This document shows, one piece after another, positions 1 to 6,833 of a stretch of DNA of 6,833 nt. Within the stretch, counting starts at the first letter, position 1. Each line of letters opens with the position of its first letter. The translations under genes and the position numbers were made by a program. The stretch is from JAOUJD01 sp964353935 (lineage in GTDB: Bacteria > Pseudomonadota > Gammaproteobacteria > Burkholderiales > Burkholderiaceae_F). Where the stretch lies: assembly GCA_964353935.1 (NCBI GenBank), contig CAYGXL010000145.1:1-6833 (forward strand), read 5' to 3'. The notes beneath the pieces were generated by a model, which did not search any database, was not told the origin of the DNA, and saw nothing but the letters and a program-made list of their open reading frames with translations.

Positions 1-60
1 CCGGCGAGTGCCGTGTGTTGGCCCGCGCCGGCCGCCGGCCTCGTCGAGCAGCGCAGGGGA

Positions 61-79
61 GTCGGCGCGCAGCGCCGAC
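61..79. repeat. Short perfect inverted repeat downstream of dinB
   Basis: The two 8-base arms GTCGGCGC and GCGCCGAC are exact reverse complements separated by a 3-base spacer, so transcribed RNA from either strand would form a tight GC hairpin. It lies about 130 bp past the dinB stop in a 209-bp stretch where I can support no gene. No T-run follows on either strand, so it is not a canonical intrinsic terminator. It might still act as an mRNA 3' end stabiliser, or be a chance product of the high GC content. Confidence 0.35.
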
Positions 80-209
80 CGCCTCCGTAGGCCGCCGCCG
101 CGCAGACCCAACCCACCACGCGCCGAGTGCCGCACAACACAGGCTGCGCTCCGCAACACCCGGTCAGCCTGGCGACATGACTTGGGCGTTTTGCGCCACT
201 GTCGAGCAG

Positions 210-1421
210 TCAGGCCAGTGCGAACCCCTCATCGTCCTCGGACTTCGGCGACAGGCTGCCCACGCGCACGCCGAGGAGGCGGATGCGGCGCGCCAGGTCG
301 ACGCGCTTCAGGCACTCGCCGGCGGCGCGGCGGATCGCGGCGGGATCGTCGGTCGGCGCCGCGATCGTCTGGTCGCGCGTCACCGTGCGGAAGTCGTCGA
401 AGCGCAGCTTGATGCCGATCGTGCGGCCGACGTAGCGCTTGCGCTGGAGGTCGTTCGACACGTCGACGCACAGTTCGCTGAAGATCGCCGAGAGCTGCCG
501 CTTGTCGCGCACGGCGTGCAGGTCGCGTTCGAAGGTGGTCTCGCGGCTGATCGACTTCGGTTCGCTTTCGGTCACAACCGGACGATCGTCCTGCCCGCGC
601 GCCGCGGCGACCAGCCACGCGCCGTAGCTCGCGCCGAAGTGCTGCCGCAGCCACGCCGGGTCGCTGTCGGCGAGTTCGCCGATGGTGGCGATGCCCAGCC
701 GGGCGAGCTTTGCGGCCGACTTCGGGCCGACGCCGTTCAGCCGGCGCACCGACAGCGGCGACAGGCGGATCGCCACGTCGTGCTCCGTGACCACGGTCAG
801 GCCGTCCGGCTTGTCGAGCTCGGAGGCAATCTTCGCGACGAGCTTGTTGGGCGCGAGGCCGACCGAGCAGCTGAGGCCGGTCGCGTCGCGCACCGCCTGC
901 TTGAGTTCTCGGCCGACGTCGCGCGCGCACCACCACGCCTCGGCGTTCGCATCGACCGGATCCACGTCCGGCCCGAGTCGTGCCGCGATCACGTCGGTCA
1001 GGTCGATGAAGATCTCGTCGATGCCGCGGTCCTCCACCTGCGGCGCGAGCGCGCGCATCGCGGCCTTGAAGAGCCGCGAGTACTTGCGGTACTCGTCGAA
1101 GTCGACCGGCAGCAGGACGGCGTCGGGCACTTTCGCCGCGGCCTTCATCAATCCCATGGCGGAGTTGACGCCGAAGGCGCGCGCTTCGTAAGTCGCGGTG
1201 GTGATGACGCCGCGGCCCGCGTAGTCGCCCAGTCGCGCGAACCGGCGGCGCCTCTCGCCCGTCGCAGGATCGGTCTCCCACACGGGCTGGTGCCGGGCGC
1301 CACCGCCGATCACGACCGGCTGGCCGCGCAGTTCCGGATAGCGCAGCAGCTCGACCGACGCATAGAAGGCGTCCATGTCGAGATGCGCGATCACGCGCGG
1401 GATCGGAGCAGGCGACGGCAT
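210..1421 (-). CDS. dinB: DNA polymerase IV (Y-family translesion polymerase DinB)
   Basis: This 403-residue protein is an error-prone Y-family DNA polymerase that copies past damaged bases in the cytoplasm. The N-terminal palm motif HLDMDAFYASVE (residues 13-24) gives the metal-binding D15; Y20 aligns with the steric-gate residue. The second catalytic motif is GIDEIFID (133-140) with D135 and E136; the family usually has Ser where G133 sits. The palm motif SVGLAPNKLVAKIAS (186-200) and the helix-hairpin-helix-like stretch around LNGVGPKSAAKL follow, then the little-finger domain to the C-terminus. Relative to E. coli DinB there is an insertion of roughly 24 residues at about 42-66, between VVIGGG and GRGVITT. 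The C-terminus ends without an obvious Q-L-x-L-F/L beta-clamp motif. The ATG start keeps the standard distance to the palm motif, but no Shine-Dalgarno sequence precedes it; a weak -10-like TACACT (complement of 1431-1436) lies 9 bases upstream. No LexA box was recognised. It is divergent from the channel gene. Confidence 0.96.
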   Translation of the reverse strand: MPSPAPIPRVIAHLDMDAFYASVELLRYPELRGQPVVIGGGARHQPVWETDPATGERRRRFARLGDYAGRGVITTATYEARAFGVNSAMGLMKAAAKVPDAVLLPVDFDEYRKYSRLFKAAMRALAPQVEDRGIDEIFIDLTDVIAARLGPDVDPVDANAEAWWCARDVGRELKQAVRDATGLSCSVGLAPNKLVAKIASELDKPDGLTVVTEHDVAIRLSPLSVRRLNGVGPKSAAKLARLGIATIGELADSDPAWLRQHFGASYGAWLVAAARGQDDRPVVTESEPKSISRETTFERDLHAVRDKRQLSAIFSELCVDVSNDLQRKRYVGRTIGIKLRFDDFRTVTRDQTIAAPTDDPAAIRRAAGECLKRVDLARRIRLLGVRVGSLSPKSEDDEGFALA

Positions 1422-1509
1422 GGCCGATCGAGTGTACGGCGCGTGCTCATCGAGCCCGCGGCTCCACGCGGAGGACCGGTGTCATCTGGCTGCCGCGGCC
1501 CGATGGCCG

Positions 1510-1536
1510 GGAGGTACCTCCGGAGTAAGCTAGCTT
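1510..1536. promoter_or_regulatory. Two adjacent perfect palindromes in the dinB/channel divergent region
   Basis: GGAGGTACCTCC (1510-1521) and AAGCTAGCTT (1527-1536) are both perfect palindromes with no spacer, separated by five bases, with centres 16 bp apart. They lie between the divergent starts of dinB and the potassium channel. This stretch also drops the G/C third-position pattern typical of the genes. Gapless twofold symmetry suits dimeric DNA-binding proteins better than an RNA hairpin, so they are candidate operators. No clear -35/-10 pair could be placed for either gene, and the regulator is unknown. The role is inferred from symmetry and position only. Confidence 0.35.
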
Positions 1537-1562
1537 CACAACCAGCCCCTTCCATTCCCCGA

Positions 1563-2522
1563 GTGGCCCCCGCTTCCACGTCGACCCAACCAGACACGAC
1601 GCACCCCGGCGAGCGCGCAGGCCACACCTGGGAGGCGCGCCACTTCGGGATGCCCGCCGCCGGCTGGCGGCGCCGCTGGTTCATCGTCATCTTCGAGAAC
1701 GACACGCGGGCCGGACGCCGGTTCGACGTCTGGCTGCTGGTCGTCATTCTGGTAAGCGTGCTCGTGGTGATGCTCGACAGCGTGCAGGCGATCGCTTCGC
1801 GCCACGGCACGCTGTTCGATGTCCTCGAGTGGGGCTTCACGCTGGCGTTCACCGTCGAGTACGTCGCGCGGCTGGCAACGGTCGAGCGGCCGCTGCGCTA
1901 CGCGCGCAGCTTCTTCGGCATCATCGACCTGCTGTCCGTCCTGCCGACCTACCTGGCGTTCTTCTTCCCGGAACTGCACGCACTGATCGACGTCCGCGTG
2001 CTGCGGTTGCTGCGGACCTTCCGGGTCCTGAAGCTCGTCGCGTACGTCAGCGAATACAAGTACCTGGCCGCCGCGCTGCGCGACAGCCGTCGCAAGATCT
2101 TCGTGTTCCTCTCGGGCGTCCTGATGATCGCCATCACGGTCAGCACGCTGATGTACGTGGTCGAGGGCCCGGAGAACGGCTTCACGAGCATCCCGACGTC
2201 GGTCTACTGGGGCATCACCGCGATGACGACCGTGGGCTTCGGCGACATCGTGCCGAAGACGGACCTCGGCCGCGCGATCGCCAGCGGGTTGATGCTGCTC
2301 GGCTGGAGCATCCTGGCGGTGCCGACGGGCATCGTGACGGCGGAGATGACGCGGCGCAACGCTCCGCTGCCGACACGCAGTTGTCCTTCGTGCGGTGCCA
2401 GTCACCATCTGCCGCGGGCGCGCTTCTGCCACGAGTGCGGCGAAGCGCTGCCGGCCGCGGACGAGCACGCCCACACGGCGACAGTTGCCGCGCCTCAAGA
2501 CGCGGCGGGCGACCGGCGCTAG
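1563..2522 (+). CDS. Voltage-gated potassium channel (ion transport family) with C-terminal zinc ribbon
   Basis: This six-TM inner-membrane channel probably forms tetramers conducting K+. Using the GTG start (319 aa), S1 is about 56-74, S2 84-104 with E99, S3 118-136 with D122, and S4 141-160. S4 has a basic residue at every third position (R145, R148, R151, R154, K157), the classic voltage sensor. S5 is about 178-200, then a pore loop with the K+ selectivity filter TTVGFGD (222-228), and S6 about 235-262. The cytoplasmic tail has CPSC (274-277) and CHEC (289-292), a four-cysteine zinc ribbon, then a short Ala-rich end. The start is uncertain. G/C third-position bias begins at about 1563, which favours this GTG, but it has no Shine-Dalgarno. 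The ATG at 1650 (290 aa) has GGGAGG 14 bases upstream and keeps all domains; an ATG at 1503 would run through the palindromes. The open frame continues far upstream opposite dinB but does not look coding there. soxX follows after 40 bp and could share its transcript. Confidence 0.93.
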   Translation: MAPASTSTQPDTTHPGERAGHTWEARHFGMPAAGWRRRWFIVIFENDTRAGRRFDVWLLVVILVSVLVVMLDSVQAIASRHGTLFDVLEWGFTLAFTVEYVARLATVERPLRYARSFFGIIDLLSVLPTYLAFFFPELHALIDVRVLRLLRTFRVLKLVAYVSEYKYLAAALRDSRRKIFVFLSGVLMIAITVSTLMYVVEGPENGFTSIPTSVYWGITAMTTVGFGDIVPKTDLGRAIASGLMLLGWSILAVPTGIVTAEMTRRNAPLPTRSCPSCGASHHLPRARFCHECGEALPAADEHAHTATVAAPQDAAGDRR

Positions 2523-2562
2523 TCTCGAATCGTTCGTCGGTGCGTCGCCTGCGAGGAGCCCA

Positions 2563-2979
2563 ATGAAACGCGTGTTCTGGTGTGCGCTGCTTTCGGTCCT
2601 GCCCGCGTTGTCCGCGGCGCAGGTGGCGGACTACAAGGTCGAAGGCGACGGGATTCCGAAGTCGCTCACCGGCAAGCCGGGCGTGGCGGCGCGCGGCAAG
2701 GCGCTGCTGGCGAAGCGGGAGGCCGCCAACTGCCTCGAGTGCCACAGCGTCAAGGACAAGGAACTTGCGGGCGGAGGCAGCAAGGGCCCGGCGCTCGACG
2801 GCGTTGGCGCCGTGCTGACTCCGGCGCAGTTGCGGCTGAGCGTCGTTGACATCGGACGGGTGAACCCGAAGGCCGGCATGCCCGGCTTCCACAAGAGCGA
2901 AATCGCGGCGTCGGGCGGTCGGCTTTCGCCGCAGGAGGTCGAGGACGTCGTTGCCTACCTGGCGTCGTTGAGGAAGTAG
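2563..2979 (+). CDS. soxX: SoxX-type monoheme cytochrome c
   Basis: This 138-residue protein is a periplasmic class I cytochrome c resembling SoxX, the small subunit of SoxAX, which couples thiosulfate to the SoxYZ carrier and takes up the electrons. Residues 1-19 form a Sec signal peptide (KR, hydrophobic core, cleavage near LSAA-Q). The mature start contains the SoxX-like GDGIPKSLTGKPG (28-40). The heme site is CLECH (57-61), with H61 as proximal ligand and M106 in NPKAGMPGF (101-109) as likely distal ligand. The C-terminal helix LSPQEVEDVVAYLASLR (121-137) is typical of SoxX and class I cytochromes c. The ATG is set by GAGGAG (2553-2558), four bases upstream. The segment between the heme motif and the distal Met looks shorter than in SoxX proteins I recall. 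No soxA, soxY, soxZ or soxB lies in this window, so the partner is elsewhere or this is a general electron carrier. The family call is firm; the sulfur-oxidation role is inferred. Confidence 0.85.
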   Translation: MKRVFWCALLSVLPALSAAQVADYKVEGDGIPKSLTGKPGVAARGKALLAKREAANCLECHSVKDKELAGGGSKGPALDGVGAVLTPAQLRLSVVDIGRVNPKAGMPGFHKSEIAASGGRLSPQEVEDVVAYLASLRK

Positions 2980-2994
2980 CGCAGAAGCCGCGCG

Positions 2995-3378
2995 TCAGAC
3001 CGACGGCACCTCGACGGTCGCGTAGTCGGCAGGCATGACGATCTCGAGCATCTCGACGTCGTCGCTGTGCCCGACCTCGCGGTGCCGGATTCCGGGCGGC
3101 TGGTGCACGCACGAGCCCGGCTCCAGGCGCACCACGCCCTGCCCCTCGTACTCGAACTCGATCCAGCCCTTCAGCACGTAGACAAGCTGGAACGTCACGC
3201 CGTGGCGGTGTGGCACGCCGTTGAACGGCGCGCCCGGCAGCGCGCGGATGACGTGCGCGGCCACACGCCCCTCGGTGGCTTCCTTGATGCCGAGGTCGCG
3301 ATACTCGAAGAACGAGCGCAGCCCCGCTACGAACTGCGCGTCGCCGGCGTGGCTGACGGTGAAACCCTTGGTCGTCAT
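2995..3378 (-). CDS. Small single-domain cupin protein
   Basis: This 127-residue protein is one conserved cupin beta-barrel with no signal peptide, so it is probably cytoplasmic. Cupin motif 1 is around PHRHGVTFQLVYVLKG (56-71), giving H57 and H59; the usual Glu ligand is replaced by Q64. Motif 2 is around PGSCVHQPPGIRH (87-99), giving H99. A His/His/Gln/His metal site is therefore likely. Such cupins range from dioxygenases and isomerases to sensors and storage-like proteins, and the substrate cannot be told here. The ATG at 3378 was chosen because AGGA lies five bases upstream. A GTG 63 bases further upstream would add 21 residues that are not cupin-like and would cross the dyad. The gene converges on soxX with a 15-bp gap and diverges from the DUF3014 gene. 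Confidence 0.85.
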   Translation of the reverse strand: MTTKGFTVSHAGDAQFVAGLRSFFEYRDLGIKEATEGRVAAHVIRALPGAPFNGVPHRHGVTFQLVYVLKGWIEFEYEGQGVVRLEPGSCVHQPPGIRHREVGHSDDVEMLEIVMPADYATVEVPSV

Positions 3379-3383
3379 TACGG

Positions 3384-3387
3384 TCCT
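3384..3387 (-). promoter_or_regulatory. Ribosome binding site of the cupin gene
   Basis: The minus strand reads AGGA here, five bases before the ATG at 3378. It decides between this start and the upstream in-frame GTG at 3441. Confidence 0.55.
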
Positions 3388-3417
3388 ATCTGAATCAGCG
3401 TCGCGCGGATGGGGTGC

Positions 3418-3431
3418 GTAGTACTGACTAC
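3418..3431. promoter_or_regulatory. Small dyad in the cupin/DUF3014 divergent region
   Basis: GTAGT and ACTAC flank a 4-base spacer as exact inverted arms, in the 115-bp gap between two divergent genes. This is a candidate operator or short hairpin. On the plus strand TTGAAC (3450-3455) resembles a -35 box, but no good -10 follows at the proper spacing, so no promoter is called. A chance occurrence of a 5-bp dyad is quite possible. Confidence 0.25.
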
Positions 3432-3493
3432 CGACCGGCACCGCGCTCGTTGAACGGTCGTAAGGTACACGTCACCGATGCGAGGAGAAGAGA

Positions 3494-4318
3494 ATGAGCA
3501 TGCAGACGATCGAACGAAGCGACGGCATGTGGCGGATCGCGATCCTCGCGGGCGCAGCGGCGCTGATCGCCGCGAGCTACTTCTTCTGGCCGCAGCCGGA
3601 GCCGCCGGCGCCGGCGCCGACCGCCGCGGTGGGCCCGTCCGAGACGACGCCTGCGCAGACGCCTGCCGAGCCAGCGATCGAGCATCCGATCGAGGCGGTG
3701 AAGCCGCCGGAGGCTCCGCCGCCGGTCGCGCTCGACGACAGCGACGGAGCGATCGCCACGGCGCTCGGCCACCTGCTCGGCGACGAGCGCCTGCGCAAGT
3801 GGTTCCACGGTGATGCGATGGTGCGGCGGTTCGTCGCGACCGTCGACAACCTGTCGCGCCCGACGGTGGCGATGAAGGTGCGTTCACTGCAGCCCGTGCC
3901 GGGCGGTTTCGAGGTGGTGCGCGACGGCGAGACCATCACCGTGTCGGCCGGCAACGCGGCGCGCTATGCGCCGTACGTGCAGGCGCTGGAACGCGTCGAC
4001 GCGAAGCAACTCGCGGGCGTGTACCTGCGGTTCTATCCGCTGTTCCAGAGGGCGTACGAGGAGCTCGGCTATCCGAACGCGTATTTCAACGACCGGCTGG
4101 TGGGGTCGATCGATCACCTGCTTGCCGCGCCCGAGCCGCCGGCGCTGCTGCGGCTGACGCAGCCGAAGGTGCTCTATGAGTTCGAGGATCCCCAGCTCGA
4201 AGCGCTGTCCGCGGGCCAGAAGGCGATGCTGCGGCTGGGCCCGGACAACGCGCAGCGCGTGAAGGCGAAGCTGCGCGCGTTGCGCACCGAGATCACCGCC
4301 AGCGCGCCGAAGCCTTGA
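3494..4318 (+). CDS. DUF3014 family membrane-anchored protein of unknown function
   Basis: This 274-residue protein matches, by recollection of the family, the proteobacterial DUF3014 proteins, whose function is not known. A short N-terminal tail precedes a single transmembrane segment (about 15-32, ending YFFWP). A Pro/Ala/Glu-rich linker (about 33-78) then leads to a mixed alpha/beta domain from about 80 to 265. Conserved-looking stretches include LRKWFHGDAMVRRFVATVDN (residues about 100-119), the following LSRP, YAPYVQALERVD, and RFYPLFQRAYEELGYPN. The layout suggests a type II anchor with the folded domain in the periplasm. There is no cysteine and no obvious catalytic signature. The ATG is well supported by GAGGAG (3482-3487), six bases upstream. 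An internal ATG at codon 3 or 12 is less likely. It ends 8 bp from the convergent nnrU stop. Confidence 0.85.
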   Translation: MSMQTIERSDGMWRIAILAGAAALIAASYFFWPQPEPPAPAPTAAVGPSETTPAQTPAEPAIEHPIEAVKPPEAPPPVALDDSDGAIATALGHLLGDERLRKWFHGDAMVRRFVATVDNLSRPTVAMKVRSLQPVPGGFEVVRDGETITVSAGNAARYAPYVQALERVDAKQLAGVYLRFYPLFQRAYEELGYPNAYFNDRLVGSIDHLLAAPEPPALLRLTQPKVLYEFEDPQLEALSAGQKAMLRLGPDNAQRVKAKLRALRTEITASAPKP

Positions 4319-4326
4319 GGGCGCGG

Positions 4327-4905
4327 TCAGCCGAAAGGAGCCACGCCGATCAGGGGACGATGCAACGCAAAGGCGAACACTGCCCATGCGACGAGGCCGA
4401 CGACGACGGCGATCGCTGTGCGCGAGCCCGGGCCCGCGGGATAGGTCGTTCCGGCTGCACGGTCGCGTCGCCGCGCGGCGATGAAGCCCAGCACGGCCCA
4501 CGCGAGGAAGGTGCCGAACAGCAGAACGTCGGCGAGTGTGCCGTTTGAGAGCAGGTGCGCCAGCGCCCAGACCTTCACGCCCGCGATCATCGGGTGGCCG
4601 ATCGCGCGCTTGATCGCGTTTCCGGGAACGTAGGCCGCCGCCAGCAGCACGAACGCGGGAATGGTCAGGAGCGCGGCGAGGTGGCGCGTCCACACCGGCG
4701 GCGCAAACAGCACGACCGGCGACTGCCGCGCCGCGCCGTAGCCGATCACGAGCAGCACGAAGCCGGCGATCGACAGCAGGGAGTAGATCCCCTTCCACGG
4801 CTTCTCGCCGACGCGCGCGATGGTGGCGGTGCGCCAGCCTTCGGCCACGATGCGTGTCGAGTGCACGCCGAGGAAGAGCACCAGTCCGAGCATCAGCAGC
4901 GTCAT
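4327..4905 (-). CDS. nnrU: NnrU family polytopic membrane protein
   Basis: This 192-residue inner-membrane protein has about five transmembrane helices (roughly 3-21, 40-58, 75-93, 122-144, 163-181). The family start LGLVLFLGVHSTRIV is clear, with H15. The signature GHPMIAGVKVWALAHLLSNG (residues 103-122) contains H104 and H117; H75 and H182 are further candidate ligands. The family was named from a gene linked to nitrite/nitric oxide reduction in Rhodobacter. It is also related to the plant carotenoid isomerase Z-ISO, a heme b protein with axial histidines, so heme binding is possible but inferred. The ATG chosen is the one at the family-typical N-terminus; an in-frame start 33 bases upstream would add a Pro-rich tail. 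No strong Shine-Dalgarno is visible. A weak -10-like TAGATT (complement of 4937-4942) lies upstream, but reading through from uup, 94 bp upstream on the same strand, is as likely. No denitrification gene is adjacent. Confidence 0.88.
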   Translation of the reverse strand: MTLLMLGLVLFLGVHSTRIVAEGWRTATIARVGEKPWKGIYSLLSIAGFVLLVIGYGAARQSPVVLFAPPVWTRHLAALLTIPAFVLLAAAYVPGNAIKRAIGHPMIAGVKVWALAHLLSNGTLADVLLFGTFLAWAVLGFIAARRRDRAAGTTYPAGPGSRTAIAVVVGLVAWAVFAFALHRPLIGVAPFG

Positions 4906-4958
4906 CGGGTTTGCCTGTGGCGGTGGAGAGAGCCGCAATCTACCCGAGTGCCGTCGGC

Positions 4959-4975
4959 GCCGGCCCAGCGCCGGC
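4959..4975. repeat. GC-rich inverted repeat between uup and nnrU
   Basis: GCCGGC occurs twice with a five-base spacer; as the unit is itself palindromic, the pair can form a 6-bp stem or a direct repeat. It sits just past the uup stop on the minus strand. No T-run follows, so it is at most a weak terminator or mRNA-processing hairpin. Confidence 0.25.
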
Positions 4976-4999
4976 CGCGGTCGCGCAGCGTCCGCGCGG

Positions 5000-6811
<1,812 letters not shown>

Positions 6812-6833
6812 GGGCGGATTGTCGCAAGCCGCG

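Noticed and set aside
1..90. Frame open from the window edge to a TAG at 88-90 with fairly high G/C third positions, possibly the 3' end of a plus-strand gene
   Set aside because: At 29 codons with no recognisable motif it cannot be told from chance in this base composition; sequence to the left would decide it.
183..197. Possible dinB terminator hairpin (GGCG/CGCC around a T-run)
   Set aside because: Only a 4-bp stem, with the T-run in the loop instead of after the stem.
15..1560. Long plus-strand open frame opposite dinB, continuous with the channel gene
   Set aside because: It is a shadow of dinB in high-GC DNA: the translation is low-complexity and His/Arg/Ala-rich, with no domain. The channel domain begins only after about 1650.
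1422..1562. LexA/SOS box for dinB
   Set aside because: No CTGT-N8-ACAG or near variant was found by eye; lineage-specific LexA motifs cannot be excluded.
1536..2498. 320-codon minus-strand open frame opposite the channel
   Set aside because: Repetitive Arg/Gln/Asp-rich translation, typical of the complement of a high-GC gene; the plus strand encodes a clear channel.
2980..2994. Terminator between convergent soxX and cupin genes
   Set aside because: The 15-bp gap has no adequate stem and no T-run.
3884..4798. 304-codon minus-strand open frame overlapping DUF3014 and nnrU genes
   Set aside because: Arg-rich shadow overlapping two well-supported genes in other frames.

Overview
The window is ordinary-looking, very GC-rich chromosomal DNA from a proteobacterium. 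The protein families present (a Uup-type ABC-F ATPase, an NnrU-family membrane protein, a DUF3014 protein, a SoxX-type cytochrome c and a DinB with an insertion in the fingers) and the strong preference for G/C at third codon positions fit a beta- or gammaproteobacterium (Burkholderiales- or Xanthomonadales-like). The genus cannot be fixed from sequence reading alone. No tRNA, rRNA, CRISPR array, transposase, phage gene or attachment site was seen.

Layout, left to right: about 209 bp with no supported gene but one short perfect hairpin; dinB (DNA polymerase IV) on the minus strand; a divergent intergenic region carrying two adjacent perfect palindromes; on the plus strand, a six-TM voltage-gated potassium channel with a C-terminal zinc ribbon, followed 40 bp later by a SoxX-type monoheme cytochrome c; a small cupin protein on the minus strand, convergent with soxX (15 bp gap); a second divergent intergenic region with a small dyad; a membrane-anchored DUF3014 protein on the plus strand; then, convergent with it after 8 bp, an nnrU-like gene and uup, both on the minus strand and probably read in the order uup then nnrU.

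The genes do not form one obvious pathway. They look like separate housekeeping or accessory units packed tightly: translesion DNA synthesis (dinB), K+ conductance (channel), periplasmic electron transfer or sulfur oxidation (soxX), an unassigned metal-binding cupin, an envelope protein of unknown function (DUF3014), a polytopic membrane protein related to heme-binding isomerases (nnrU), and a cytosolic ABC-F ATPase (uup). The points most worth a second look are the soxX gene with no other sox gene beside it, the channel's cytoplasmic zinc ribbon, the paired palindromes between dinB and the channel, and the non-canonical features of DinB. I found no convincing evidence for an undescribed multi-gene system.
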